A DNA stretch of 64,000 nucleotides from Epilithonimonas bovis DSM 19482. Lineage in GTDB: Bacteria; Bacteroidota; Bacteroidia; Flavobacteriales; Weeksellaceae. This document shows, piece by piece, positions 1 to 8,942 of this stretch. Where the stretch lies: the NCBI RefSeq assembly GCF_900108115.1, contig NZ_FTPU01000002.1, positions 1 through 64,000 on the forward strand, given 5' to 3'. The stretch's first letter is position 1. Each line of letters begins with the position of its first letter. The notes under the pieces were generated by a model that saw only the letters and a list, made by a program, of their open reading frames with translations, was not told the DNA's origin and searched no databases. Made by a program: the position numbers and the translations under genes.

Positions 1-295
1 TTTCCCGTGTTTGTATCCAATCTTCTCGGTTCCGTCCTTGGCATTTCGGGCAATGACGGTTTCGGCAGGAGTTGTAGCTGATGCTGATATTTCCGCATTC
101 GTCGCAAGCATCGATATGTCCGCCCAAAGCCGAAGTTCTGCACTTTTTTAATGCAAATAAAGTTCTTAATTGCCAGGAATTTAATCCTAAATCTTCCAAT
201 TTTGAACCTAAAATATTTAAAACATCGGCGACTTCATATTGAGATCGAGATTGAGGTTGAGTTGGCTGTTTTTTTATGGTTTTAAAACCTCTCAT
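1..295 (-). CDS. IS91-family transposase, N-terminal part (runs off window)
   Basis: I translated this stretch by hand from the minus strand. The protein starts MRGFKTIKK and about 95 residues are visible before the window edge. It carries the N-terminal zinc-binding module of IS91-type HUH transposases: a C-x2-C pair (CDEC), then C-RNRHCPKCQ, followed by RNREDW. The start codon overlaps the stop of the recombinase gene upstream as ATGA, so the two are probably translationally coupled. The catalytic HUH and tyrosine motifs lie outside the window, so activity cannot be judged. Confidence 0.85.
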   Translation of the reverse strand, partial: MRGFKTIKKQPTQPQSRSQYEVADVLNILGSKLEDLGLNSWQLRTLFALKKCRTSALGGHIDACDECGNISISYNSCRNRHCPKCQGRNREDWIQTRE

Positions 296-1152
296 TTCTT
301 CCCAAATTCTGAAAAAAGGGTATCGAGCGGAGAGAAGAGTTTTTGGGTTGAAAGCTGGGCAATTTGAAGATAAACCAGCGTCGTATCAATACTTTCGTGG
401 CCGAGGAGATTTTTGATGCTCAAAATATCCATCCCATCTTCCAGAAGATGCGTCGCAAAACTGTGACGAAGCGTATGGACACTCACTTCTTTCAAGATGT
501 TTGCAGCTCTTGATGCCTGTTTTACCGCCCACTGAACGCCGCGCTGGGAGTAACGGGAATCGAACTCTCCGCCAGCTCTTCCTTCTCGTGGCATTCCAAA
601 GAGATAATCTTCTGGTTTTTCCGCTTCGATATACTTTTTGAGCCCACGAATCAGATGTTCGGAAAGTGGTAAATAGCGGTCTTTTTTGCCTTTTCCCTGA
701 ACCACTTTGAGTTGTTTTCGATCAAAATCTAAGTCGCACAAACGGAGATTTCGAACTTCCATACATCGCAATCCGCAGCCGTAAAGAATGCTGATCAAAA
801 TTTTATGTTTCAGAAGTTTACAGCCGGACAACATCTGCCAAACCTCCTGTTTACTAAGAACTACAGGCAGTTTTTTCTCTTTTTTAATTTCCGGAAGACT
901 CAAAAAACCATAACTTAAACCTTCCGATTTTAGCAGAAACCGAAGCCCGTAAACGGTATGTTTAAAATACGATTGCGATGGAGATTTAGATTTTTTCTGT
1001 AGATAAAAAAGGTAATCGTGAATTTGCTCGGGATCCAATTCTGTAGGAATTTTTCCGAAATGTAGTGACACCGCAGCGACGTGTCTGGAGTAATTTTGAA
1101 AGGTACTTTGGCTTCTTCCCAATACAGAAACCGTACGTTCAAACCTTTGCAA
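292..1152 (-). CDS. tyrosine recombinase/integrase paired with IS91 transposase
   Basis: This 286-residue protein has the SAM-like core-binding domain in residues 1-95 and a phage-integrase catalytic domain after it. The catalytic set is visible: Arg in GCGLRCMEV, Lys in QGKGKKDRY, HTLRHS, LGHES, and Tyr in LVYLQ. The usable in-frame start at 1152 is TTG. The same frame stays open upstream to about 1238 (residues resembling KKKSVEELREN), and an ATG at 1241-1239 would join it only if a run of eight A (1233-1226) had nine. The family often starts with about 27 more residues, so I suspect either a one-base deletion or transcript slippage. It probably moves or resolves the element together with the overlapping transposase. 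Confidence 0.85.
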   Translation of the reverse strand: MQRFERTVSVLGRSQSTFQNYSRHVAAVSLHFGKIPTELDPEQIHDYLFYLQKKSKSPSQSYFKHTVYGLRFLLKSEGLSYGFLSLPEIKKEKKLPVVLSKQEVWQMLSGCKLLKHKILISILYGCGLRCMEVRNLRLCDLDFDRKQLKVVQGKGKKDRYLPLSEHLIRGLKKYIEAEKPEDYLFGMPREGRAGGEFDSRYSQRGVQWAVKQASRAANILKEVSVHTLRHSFATHLLEDGMDILSIKNLLGHESIDTTLVYLQIAQLSTQKLFSPLDTLFSEFGKK

Positions 1153-1271
1153 AAGCTCCGCAAATCCCGGAACTTCGCGCTTTGCCTGATTGATGATTTT
1201 GTTTTCTCTAAGCTCTTCTACACTCTTTTTTTTGTTGCCATTTTACTGATTTTTAATTAGTTTTACAAAGT

Positions 1272-1460
1272 AACTAAATATAGCGCTGAGAAAGCTACCG
1301 AAGGTTTAGTTCAACATCAGCTATATTCAATTGCGGGGTTTGTGCTAAATTTGACATTTGTTCTATTTATTAAAGTTATTACTAAATTGAAAGTTTGGTG
1401 CTTTTAAGTCCGCAACTAAATATAGTCGAGAACCGTTATATTCAATGCTGCGAGAACGGT
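1272..1460. repeat. two related palindromic sites next to the recombinase
   Basis: The 12-mer AACTAAATATAG occurs at 1272-1283 and again at 1414-1425. Each copy is followed by a partly inverted partner, CTATATTCAATTGC at 1321-1334 and TTATATTCAATGCTGC at 1436-1451. In the first copy AACTAAA (1272-1278) is also mirrored by TTTAGTT (1305-1311), and GCTGA by TCAGC. The second has AACCGT mirrored by ACGGTT. Paired dyads beside an integrase gene suggest recombinase or transposase target sites, but this is inference. Confidence 0.45.
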
Positions 1461-1735
1461 TTTCATAATTTACTATAATTTCATACCAATTATTTTCGTA
1501 GATAATATTTTTACATTCCCAACGCAAAATTTATTCTTTTTCCAGCACCTTTTTTTCCAGCCCACATTAGCACATTTGCAAAATCTTTCCATTTCAAATC
1601 CGTCCCCTATTTTGCAAAAGAGCTAATTTTCCCCACCATAAAACAACACTAAGGTAACTCATCAAAATTTCAGTATTTTTTCACTATTCTATAAAAGTAT
1701 TTTTTTATATTCGTAAGACACAAAAACACAAAATA
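1461..1735. other. AT-rich intergenic region upstream of the PAAR-like gene
   Basis: I see no gene here. The stretch 1680-1735 is very AT-rich and should contain the promoter of the following plus-strand gene, but no clean TAnnTTTG box was found. Confidence 0.4.
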
Positions 1736-2224
1736 ATGTCAAATTCCAAACATAATGATAAACATTTTGTTATCCAAAAAGGAAAAGCGATGTGTGATAA
1801 AGGAACAAAGTTTCCTAATTTTAAAATAACAAGCCATAAAAAACATTATTGGAACGATGCTGATGGACAAGATGATTATCTTGCTGCAACAGAAGATGAT
1901 GTAATTTTCAATCCTCCTGCTATGCCATTTGGAAATTGTTCTGTAAAAAATGGAAATCCTTGTGCTTTTGCTCCATCAGGAAAATGGGCTAAAACTTATG
2001 AAAAAGTTAAAGTAATGGACAAAAGCTGTCTTACAGAAATCTCAGAACTCATGTGTGCAACTGGAGGAAAAATTACTGTAATGAATCATGGACAGCAAAG
2101 TGAATTAACAAAAGCCAATGTGAGAAACGCTGACGTTGAATTTATGCAATTCATCAATCCTTTTTTTAATTTTAAGGAGTTTGTTAATGATATCGAAAAA
2201 CAAGATTTAGGCGATTTTAAATAA
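1736..2224 (+). CDS. DUF4280 PAAR-like protein
   Basis: This 162-residue protein matches the DUF4280/PAAR-like family, which in Bacteroidota sits at the tip of type VI or related contractile secretion systems and carries effectors. Typical features are FVIQKGKAMCDKG near the start, a central NPPAMPFGNCSVKNGNPC segment and late Cys residues (SCLTEIS, LMCATGG). The Cys and Gly pattern fits the zinc-stabilised PAAR beta-spike. It is followed after 7 bases by the start of a probable effector gene that is broken. No secretion-system core genes are in the window. Confidence 0.75.
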   Translation: MSNSKHNDKHFVIQKGKAMCDKGTKFPNFKITSHKKHYWNDADGQDDYLAATEDDVIFNPPAMPFGNCSVKNGNPCAFAPSGKWAKTYEKVKVMDKSCLTEISELMCATGGKITVMNHGQQSELTKANVRNADVEFMQFINPFFNFKEFVNDIEKQDLGDFK

Positions 2225-2231
2225 AAAGGTT

Positions 2232-2423
2232 ATGGCAAAGAAAGGTATCGCACAAATCACAGGTTCAAAAGCCCTAAAACTTGGAGAAGTTGGACACTAT
2301 AACATTTCAAAAACATATAGGCAAGAAGATAAAGCCAAAATTTCTAATGCAAAATGGAAATTATATGTAAAAGAAAATAACAATTGGAGATTTTCTGCCG
2401 GATATTCTTTACTGCCCGGGTGA
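2232..2423 (+). pseudogene. truncated PAAR-linked effector-type gene (5' end only)
   Basis: The 63-residue frame begins MAKKGIAQITGSKALKLGE, a start typical of long proteins encoded behind DUF4280 genes in Flavobacteriia, with an Ig-like beta domain expected after it. The similarity stops near residue 58, where the sequence runs into the truncated end of the opposite-strand PIG-L gene. It has therefore lost nearly all of its effector. The identification rests on recall of the family start, not a search. Confidence 0.6.
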
Positions 2424-2608
2424 GACATTGTCCCATCACTTAATAACAAAATATAAACATCCTGGTCATATTTTCGAAGGAGAGATATCATGCCACCGCA
2501 TCCCAAGCTCTCATCGTCAGCGTGTGGGGCAACAATTAACGTTGTACCAAATCCTTTTACACATTGTTCAGGCGCAACAGGAATCTTATCCAAATTTATT
2601 TGATTCAT
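2297..2608 (-). pseudogene. PIG-L/LmbE-family deacetylase, 3'-truncated
   Basis: Residues 1-72 read as the N-terminus of a PIG-L (LmbE-like) N-acetylglucosaminyl deacetylase. The zinc-site motif PHADDESLGCGG is at residues 28-39 and SDGTMSHP follows at 57-64. Past about residue 72 the frame runs antisense through the truncated effector gene and is no longer family-like, so the C-terminal two thirds are missing. It lies just downstream of the acyl-CoA dehydrogenase on the same strand, a pairing seen in surface-glycan or lipid gene clusters whose remaining genes appear to be deleted here. Confidence 0.75.
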
Positions 2609-2626
2609 ATTATTAATTATAAAGAT

Positions 2627-3775
2627 TTAAGATTTTATTTTAGAATTAAGTGCATGGTTACCAACATCTGCTAACACAGCATCAGGTGATGGTTGTCTTA
2701 AGTAGGTTGTGAGATCACGAATGATTCGTTCAAAATGATATGGTTTATTAAGGCCTCTAGCCCCAATACATTTTACACACAACTGCATTACTTCAGTACA
2801 GATCTGTTCAATTGCAGTCCGCGTCATATTAGCGTAAAAGATGAGCTGCTCTGCATTGTTTTTATTTGGGCGCTGCATATACTGATCCATCCGTAACGCT
2901 GCACCGGTAATCCAATGATTTCCTGTCTCCACTGCGATTGCCATTTGTCCTACCCGCATCTTTTGGAAGGGGTCGTGGGTGCGCTTCAAACCTGCCAGGT
3001 ATGTTACCGTCTCATCTAAAAGCAATTCAGCAGCTCCCAGCTGCACCGCAGCAAATCTTACTGCGCCACCACCGAAGTATGGCTGCTGATAATATTCGCC
3101 TGCTTTACCAAGCCAATTAATTTTTGAAATTACAGTTTTCGAGAAAGATATTTTAAAACTCCTGCTTGATTTCATTCCCATAGGATCCCACCAGCTTGAA
3201 TTAATTTTTACAGAAGCTTTATCAAGGGGTACAATACACATTTGCCAAGCACCTTTTTTGGTGGATGCAGTTACAATAGGCCTGGTAACGTAGCCGGCTC
3301 CGGTTGCAAACGTTTTCGATCCGCTTAATTGATAAGTAGATTCTCCAGTATTTGAGAGAAAAGTACCGTCGTCAGCTTGTGTATTCCAGACGCCAAAAAG
3401 CCTGCCATCAAATGCATCTTTTGCAAACAGTCTCTTTTGCTTCTCAGAACCATACTGATTGATTAATAGTTGTGCATTGATATGCCCTTCCAGAATCCTA
3501 CCCATCACAAGGTTCCCTTTTCCAATATTTTTTAGAATCGTCAACATTGCCTGATTCGTACCAGATATTAACCCTAAATTATGACCACCATATTCCTTAG
3601 GTATACTTGCCGTTAAAATATGATGTGACTTTAGATTAACTAAAGTTTTTTTAGGAAACGATTTGACAGAATCTGTTATCGCGGCTTCCTCCAGAGATAT
3701 TGCACATATGCGTTTTGAAGATTTTACCAATTCTGACAATTTGGCTCTGCTATATGTTCCGTACTTTTTTTTCAA
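2627..3775 (-). CDS. acyl-CoA dehydrogenase family protein
   Basis: The 382-residue protein has the acyl-CoA dehydrogenase layout: an N-terminal helical part with PKEYGGHNLGL, a middle beta domain with GVWNTQADDG and SGSKTFATGAG, and a C-terminal helical domain with RTAIEQICTEVMQL and ARGLNKPYHFERIIRDL. These support a flavoprotein that desaturates a CoA- or carrier-linked acyl group. The catalytic Glu is not obvious, so the substrate is unknown. The first usable start is TTG at 3775. It precedes a truncated PIG-L gene, so the two were probably part of a larger modification cluster. Confidence 0.75.
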   Translation of the reverse strand: MKKKYGTYSRAKLSELVKSSKRICAISLEEAAITDSVKSFPKKTLVNLKSHHILTASIPKEYGGHNLGLISGTNQAMLTILKNIGKGNLVMGRILEGHINAQLLINQYGSEKQKRLFAKDAFDGRLFGVWNTQADDGTFLSNTGESTYQLSGSKTFATGAGYVTRPIVTASTKKGAWQMCIVPLDKASVKINSSWWDPMGMKSSRSFKISFSKTVISKINWLGKAGEYYQQPYFGGGAVRFAAVQLGAAELLLDETVTYLAGLKRTHDPFQKMRVGQMAIAVETGNHWITGAALRMDQYMQRPNKNNAEQLIFYANMTRTAIEQICTEVMQLCVKCIGARGLNKPYHFERIIRDLTTYLRQPSPDAVLADVGNHALNSKIKS

Positions 3776-3870
3776 AATTTTATTTTCTAAGAATTACGAT
3801 AACAATTTGTTACGTTAATTTTATACCTTTTATAATAAGCAAATGATTGTCCATTAACGATGAATAAACA

Positions 3871-3898
3871 AAAAAAGACCGGATTCCCGATCTTTTTG
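3871..3898 (-). terminator. terminator of katE
   Basis: The stem AAAAAGA-CGG pairs with CCG-TCTTTTT around a short loop, flanked by A and T runs. It lies 28 bases beyond the catalase stop on the minus strand. Confidence 0.7.
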
Positions 3899-3925
3899 TC
3901 TTAAATTTAAAATTGCTGATAATAT

Positions 3926-6067
3926 TTAGGCTGGATTATTTCTCTCTTTTTCAAGTTCCCAAACACGGTGATTGGCTACCGCTTTGATGAATGCGTTGCC
4001 TGAGTCTTTTTTGTCCGCAGTAATAATCGCAGGATCCTCATGCTTTTTATTTTTAACATTGCTTAAATTATAAATTTCATCCGTTTGTTTCCCGAAATAG
4101 ATCGCCTTACAATGTTTATACGCCTCGTTTACAAAGAGCAGAGTGCCAGGTCTATTATCTTCATTTAATAAATTGTCTGCAGATTTTTTACCGCTCGCAA
4201 TATATAATGCATCAAAACAAACGCTTGCCGTGCTTGTCAGAGAATGTTTAGGTTCAAAAACAGTTCCGTCATCAGCTGTTACCGGTGCCAGACTTCCAGC
4301 AATAATCTGTACTACGGCGCCTTCCCTTTCCAACTTTGATCTCAAATTGCTTGTATCCTTACCGTCTACACCGTTTTCCAGTATGAAGCCAATAACACGG
4401 CTTTTTATAGTATCCTTAACTGTATTTTTCATACTTAAAGCATCAGAGCTTGTAGTGGAAGGCTCCTTTTCCGGGCTTTGTAGAGTTTTCGGGTCGGCAT
4501 CCGCAGGAATACTTCCGTTGGGTTGTTTCAGTTTAGTGACATCTACCCCAACCTTCTTAGCGACCAACGCTGCCAGTTCTTTATTGATAAAATTCAATTG
4601 TCCTACAACTCTCTCACGGATCGCCGGGATTGTCACTTTTGATAATTCAAAAATCAATGCATTTTGAAGATGTGTTTTTTCCGGTTCGGACTGGCTGTTA
4701 TAAAAAAGTTTTGCCTGAGAATAATGATCCACGAAACTTTGACTTCTCGCCCGGATCTTTCTGCCGTCTACTCTTTCTTCCTGAGAGGCAAATCCTCCGT
4801 CTTTTAGCATCGCCTGAAACGGACAACCACCACCAATACTATTAGGTTCGTAGCTAACTTTTCCTTTGACAATCTGCTGGCGCATATGTCCGTCGCGCTG
4901 ATTATTATGAACGGTATTGATGGAACGGTTTATTGGTATCTCATGGAAATTGGGTGATCCCAATCTTGATAGTTGCGTATCGGTGTACGAAAATAATCTG
5001 CCTTGTAGCAGTGGATCATTGGTAAAGTCAATTCCTGGTACCAAGTGACCGGGGTGGAAGGCAATTTGTTCTGTTTCTGCGAAAAAGTTATCAGGATTTC
5101 TGTTCAGTGTTAAAGTTCCTACTAATTCCACTGGTACTTCCTCCTCAGGAACCAGCTTAGTTGGATCTAACAGGTCAAAGTCGAATTTATGCTCATCTTC
5201 TTCGGGAATAATCTGCACGCCAAAATCCCATTCCGGAAATGCGCCATTTTCAATAGCTTCCCAAAGATCTCTCCTGTGAAAATCCGAATCTTTTCCCGAA
5301 ATTTTAGTCGCTTCATCCCAGGCGACAGAATGTACTCCTAATTTTGGTTTGAAATGGAATTTTACAAAATGCATCTTCCCTTTTTCGTTAATAAATTTAA
5401 AGGTATGGACACCAAACCCTTCCATCATTCTGTAACTTCTCGGAATGGCCCTGTCGCTCATGGCCCACATAATCATGTGCATGCTCTCAGGCATTAAAGA
5501 AACAAAATCCCAAAATGTATCATGGGCTGAGGCTGCCTGCGGAATCTGATTATCCGGTTCTGGCTTAACGGCATGTATAAAATCCGGAAACTTTATAGCA
5601 TCCTGAATAACAAACACAGGAATATTGTTTCCAACAAGATCATAGTTACCCTCTTCTGTATAAAATTTAATTGCAAAACCTCTTACATCTCTTGCGAGGT
5701 CTGTACTGCCCGCACTTCCTGCCACGGTAGAAAAACGAACAAACACTGGTGTTTCTTTTCCTACTTCATTTAAGAATTTAGCTTTGGTATATTTGGCTAA
5801 ACTCTTATTAAGTTTAAAAGTGCCGTGAGCACCTGAACCGCGTGCATGGACAATTCTTTCAGGTATTCTTTCGTGATCGAAATGGGTGATTTTTTCGCGT
5901 AAGATAAAGTCTTCAAGTAAACTTGGTCCTCTTTCACCCGCTTTCAGAGAGTCCTGATTATTATTAATTTTTAACCCCTGATTTGTTGTAAGCGCCTGAG
6001 AAGCATTATCTGTCGTATGATCTGTCAGCTGTTCCAGCTTTTGATCCGGAAATTCATTTTTTTTCAT
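3926..6067 (-). CDS. katE: large-subunit heme catalase (HPII type)
   Basis: This 713-residue clade 2 catalase dismutates hydrogen peroxide in the cytoplasm. The catalytic His is residue 74 (RIVHARG), the distal Asn is residue 147 (GNNIP) and the heme-ligand Tyr is residue 361 (LFSYTDTQ). The spacing His-Asn-Tyr equals that of E. coli HPII (128-201-415). His338 in AFHPGH corresponds to HPII His392, which cross-links to the heme Tyr. After a linker rich in Ser, Thr and Pro near 535-555, a C-terminal flavodoxin-like/GATase1-like domain fills residues 560-700. The gene stands alone with its own terminator. Confidence 0.95.
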   Translation of the reverse strand: MKKNEFPDQKLEQLTDHTTDNASQALTTNQGLKINNNQDSLKAGERGPSLLEDFILREKITHFDHERIPERIVHARGSGAHGTFKLNKSLAKYTKAKFLNEVGKETPVFVRFSTVAGSAGSTDLARDVRGFAIKFYTEEGNYDLVGNNIPVFVIQDAIKFPDFIHAVKPEPDNQIPQAASAHDTFWDFVSLMPESMHMIMWAMSDRAIPRSYRMMEGFGVHTFKFINEKGKMHFVKFHFKPKLGVHSVAWDEATKISGKDSDFHRRDLWEAIENGAFPEWDFGVQIIPEEDEHKFDFDLLDPTKLVPEEEVPVELVGTLTLNRNPDNFFAETEQIAFHPGHLVPGIDFTNDPLLQGRLFSYTDTQLSRLGSPNFHEIPINRSINTVHNNQRDGHMRQQIVKGKVSYEPNSIGGGCPFQAMLKDGGFASQEERVDGRKIRARSQSFVDHYSQAKLFYNSQSEPEKTHLQNALIFELSKVTIPAIRERVVGQLNFINKELAALVAKKVGVDVTKLKQPNGSIPADADPKTLQSPEKEPSTTSSDALSMKNTVKDTIKSRVIGFILENGVDGKDTSNLRSKLEREGAVVQIIAGSLAPVTADDGTVFEPKHSLTSTASVCFDALYIASGKKSADNLLNEDNRPGTLLFVNEAYKHCKAIYFGKQTDEIYNLSNVKNKKHEDPAIITADKKDSGNAFIKAVANHRVWELEKERNNPA

Positions 6068-6256
6068 AGTTCTTAATAGGATTTGATTTATGATATAATC
6101 TCACAAACAAAAAGCGTTCCCAGAACTTAGCCGTCATCACACAAATCTTACATGATACGACTTTGGAGACGTATACTTGTTACTATTATATATGATGAAT
6201 CCGGATTTTGACGGGCTTGATAAAATTAATTTTTAAATCTATGCTTCAGGCGGATT

Positions 6257-6508
6257 TTATTTGAATTTGAAGTAGAAAATCAAAAGTATCGTATTAAGTG
6301 TAACCGCAAGCGCATTGGTCAAAATAATTGGCCATTCCGTCTTTAAAACTCCGTAAACAACCCATAATGCCAACCCGGTGATTAGAATGAGCAACATGCC
6401 CAAAGAAATATTAGACACGTCTTTTTCTCTAATAACTTTGATGAGTTGTGGCATCATTGATATGGAGGTGAAAACGCCTGCAATAATTCCCAAAATATTT
6501 TCGTTCAT
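6257..6508 (-). CDS. SemiSWEET/PQ-loop sugar transporter
   Basis: This 83-residue protein has three membrane segments and the SemiSWEET signature: ISMMPQLIKVIREKDVSNIS contains the PQ-loop Pro-Gln, followed by a second segment and a third near its end. Such half-transporters form dimers that carry sugars across the inner membrane. Length matches the family. No sugar-utilisation genes are adjacent, so the substrate is unknown. Confidence 0.85.
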   Translation of the reverse strand: MNENILGIIAGVFTSISMMPQLIKVIREKDVSNISLGMLLILITGLALWVVYGVLKTEWPIILTNALAVTLNTILLIFYFKFK

Positions 6509-6646
6509 AAATAGTTTTATTGGTTAAAACCCATTTTCTAAAGATAAATAATATCCTGATGACATCATAATTACATTATTAATATAACTGGAAATATTTT
6601 ATTTAAAAATAAAAATTAGATAATAAAGATTTCTAAATTACATGTT

Positions 6647-6685
6647 AAAAAAATCCTCTGAAACAACCGTTATCAGAGGATTTTT
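6647..6685 (-). terminator. terminator after DUF3108 gene
   Basis: AAAATCCTCTGA is mirrored by TCAGAGGATTTTT around the loop AACAACCGTTA. It lies downstream of the minus-strand DUF3108 gene. Confidence 0.75.
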
Positions 6686-6790
6686 ATTTTGATGGTATGA
6701 TTATCTCAAATGCATTACGAACGAATGCTTAGGTCGCAGCTAGAAAATTATAAAAAAATCTAACCCATGTTAAAATTAAAATCCACCGGT

Positions 6791-7561
6791 TTATTTAGCA
6801 AAACTTAAAGGAGTTTTCACATTGCTGTAACTGTCTATGCTCGCTTTGAGAGAACCAACGGCAAGTTCAGCCTTAATAAGAATAGGAACCCTATTGCTGT
6901 CATTGGAAACCCACATGGTAACGCCTTCTTTTTCTTTGAAAACCCTGCCGCTTATTACAGACGGGATAATTTTCAGACATTGTATTTTACCGAATTTTGT
7001 AGCGATCTTTTCCACGCCAGCCACTTTTAACTGAAACGGGAAAAGCTCATCATCTACCCAGACATTCATTCTTATAACACTGCCAACCCGCAGATGATCT
7101 GCCGGCAAGCTCCTTAGGTAATAAAAACATGACAGCATATCCTGCACATCACCCGGTACTCTAACGGTCTTCGCAGGACGATCTGTATGTTTTTTATCTA
7201 CTAAAACCAGCGTATTTCTGTTATTATTGAAAGTGCTTTGCAGATGCTGAGTATAACTGCCTTCGGAGACATTCCTGACGTAAAATAACGGTTCCTTGTT
7301 TTCGTTCACATAACTTTCATAGAGGTCATCCACTTTAAAAAAAGCCTTAGCTGCACCACTTGTTCTGCCAGTGCCTCTAATGTAAAAAGCCGGTTGGCCT
7401 TTATATGAGGTCTTGGTGGTGGCCAAGGTTGCACTACCTGCGGTTATAAAACCATAATGTATTCTGTAATTCAAAACTTCGCCTGCGTTGATATTGTCGT
7501 ATTGCCCAAATGCTGTTGCGGAAAAAAAAATAGCGACAATGAAAAGAAAATGCTTCATCAA
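6791..7561 (-). CDS. DUF3108 exported protein
   Basis: A 256-residue protein with an N-terminal signal peptide (MMKHFLFIVAIFFSATAFGQ, cleavage likely after AFG). The mature part matches DUF3108: LNYRIHYGFITAGSA near the start, a YYLRSLP segment in the middle and GVTMWVSNDSNRVPILIKAE near the end. The fold is expected to be a beta-barrel-like periplasmic or surface domain. Function is unknown; these proteins are common single genes in Bacteroidota. It has its own downstream terminator. Confidence 0.8.
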   Translation of the reverse strand: MMKHFLFIVAIFFSATAFGQYDNINAGEVLNYRIHYGFITAGSATLATTKTSYKGQPAFYIRGTGRTSGAAKAFFKVDDLYESYVNENKEPLFYVRNVSEGSYTQHLQSTFNNNRNTLVLVDKKHTDRPAKTVRVPGDVQDMLSCFYYLRSLPADHLRVGSVIRMNVWVDDELFPFQLKVAGVEKIATKFGKIQCLKIIPSVISGRVFKEKEGVTMWVSNDSNRVPILIKAELAVGSLKASIDSYSNVKTPLSFAK

Positions 7562-7655
7562 TAACTGTTTATAAAAATACTAAGACAATTTTTTTGCCAA
7601 AAGTATAAAATTAAAAGTTGGGATTTTTATTATAGCCGATTTTAAGAAATTAATC

Positions 7656-8687
7656 TTACAAAGATTTAATCTGGTGTATCAATTCATTCACTCTGTCAGA
7701 ATTGGTAGACCACGAGGTAATCAGGCGAATGGCAGAGTGAGTTTCATCGATTTTTTGCCATATATAAAAATCAAAATCACGTTGGAGTTTCTCTATCTGG
7801 GAATTTGTAAGTATTGGAAAAATCTGATTGGTATACGTCTCAGATAAAAATGTAATTCCATTTTCCCTGAATGCTGCTTTTATACGCATCGCCTGAGTAT
7901 TGGCATGACGAGCCAGGTCAAAATAGAGGTCATCCTTCATTAATTCCAGAAACTGGATTCCCAGTATCCTGCCCTTTGCCAGCAGAGCACCTTTTTGTTT
8001 GATGTTATAATCAAAATCATACTGAAGTTTTGGATTATTAATAGCAATAGCTTCGCCTAAAAGCGCGCCGTTTTTTGTACCGCCCAAATAAAAAATATCG
8101 GTGAGTGCAGACACATCTTCCAGGCTCATGTCATTGGCTTCACTCGTCAATGCATGGCCCAATCTGGCACCATCCATAAAGAGGTATAGCTGATGATCTT
8201 TACAGTAATCTGATAATTCCTGCAGTTCCTTCCTGCTGTAGATAGTCCCTATTTCCGTAGAATTGGAGATGTATACCAGCTTTTGCTTTAGCTGATGAGG
8301 TTTGTTGGCATGGTTATCTAAAACTGACTGAATATGAGCTGGTGTCAGTTTGCCATCTGCAGTGGGTACACTGTGGATCTTATGCCCAGTTGCTTCTATA
8401 GCGCCTGTTTCGTTGGTAAAAATATGGCCTGTTTCGGCAGCGATTACACTCTCGTACGGCCGCAAGACCGAAGAAATCACCAACAGATTAGCCTGTGTCC
8501 CGCCACTTACAAAATAAACACTGGCATCAACATTATTGATCTTTTTCTGAATCAAGCGCTTAGCCTCAGCAGAATATTCATCCTCGCCGTACCCGTTTTG
8601 TTGCACCAGGTTGGTTTGAGATAATGCTGCTAAAATATTAGGATGGCAACCCTCGGCATAATCATTTTTGAAGGAATACTTCTTCAT
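7656..8687 (-). CDS. low-specificity threonine aldolase (PLP-dependent)
   Basis: The 343-residue protein belongs to the beta-eliminating lyase/threonine aldolase family, which cleaves L-threonine or allo-threonine to glycine and acetaldehyde. The PLP Lys is residue 205 in YLGGTKNG, the PLP-stacking His is residue 88 (AETGHIF), and MDGARLGHA (171-179) supplies the Asp that binds the pyridine nitrogen. Length and motif order are complete. It is a single gene with no operon partner. Confidence 0.88.
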   Translation of the reverse strand: MKKYSFKNDYAEGCHPNILAALSQTNLVQQNGYGEDEYSAEAKRLIQKKINNVDASVYFVSGGTQANLLVISSVLRPYESVIAAETGHIFTNETGAIEATGHKIHSVPTADGKLTPAHIQSVLDNHANKPHQLKQKLVYISNSTEIGTIYSRKELQELSDYCKDHQLYLFMDGARLGHALTSEANDMSLEDVSALTDIFYLGGTKNGALLGEAIAINNPKLQYDFDYNIKQKGALLAKGRILGIQFLELMKDDLYFDLARHANTQAMRIKAAFRENGITFLSETYTNQIFPILTNSQIEKLQRDFDFYIWQKIDETHSAIRLITSWSTNSDRVNELIHQIKSL

Positions 8688-8907
8688 CAGTCTCTATTTT
8701 TTTTCAAGCCTCAAAGTTACGCATTTTGCGTGAGGGCGAAGGGCATTGTTGGAGATCGTTTTTGTTTTATTTGAAAGCAAAAAATGAAAAACAACCGCCA
8801 TAAAAACAAAAACAGCGACTGCCCGTAGACCGACCCGCTTAGCCCGCTAGGAGCTTGGTTTTACAATAAAAGCGTGATTCGGGATAAAGGGGCACGCCCA
8901 AAAAATT
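8688..8907. other. intergenic region with a GC-rich, repeat-like segment
   Basis: Between the two divergent genes lies a segment (about 8728-8900) much richer in GC than its surroundings. It contains GCGTGAGGGCGAAGGGCATT, GCGACTGCCCGTAGACCGAC and GGGGCACGCC. Similar compact intergenic sequences recur in Chryseobacterium-type genomes, so it may be a dispersed non-coding repeat. No open frame is convincing. Confidence 0.4.
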
Positions 8908-8935
8908 GTTAGATCAAAATATTATAAAATCTAAC
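8908..8935 (+). promoter_or_regulatory. inverted repeat upstream of the DtxR-type regulator
   Basis: GTTAGAT (8908-8914) is mirrored by ATCTAAC (8929-8935) with a 14-base spacer. It sits just upstream of the -7 box of the metal regulator gene, where an autoregulatory site would be expected. Confidence 0.5.
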
Positions 8936-8942
8936 TTTTACT

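Larger units (their letters stand above)
1..1260 (-). mobile_element. IS91-type element with accessory tyrosine recombinase (partial)
   Basis: A recombinase gene followed by an overlapping IS91-type transposase forms a two-gene module that recurs in Flavobacteriia. Only the recombinase side is inside the window. The outer end is probably within or just beyond the palindromic sequences at 1272-1460, but I cannot fix the terminus. Confidence 0.6.

Noticed and set aside
3926-6067. Several reading frames antisense to katE, one of 174 residues
   Set aside because: They lie entirely within a gene with all catalase residues, have no family features, and have no promoter or start context of their own.
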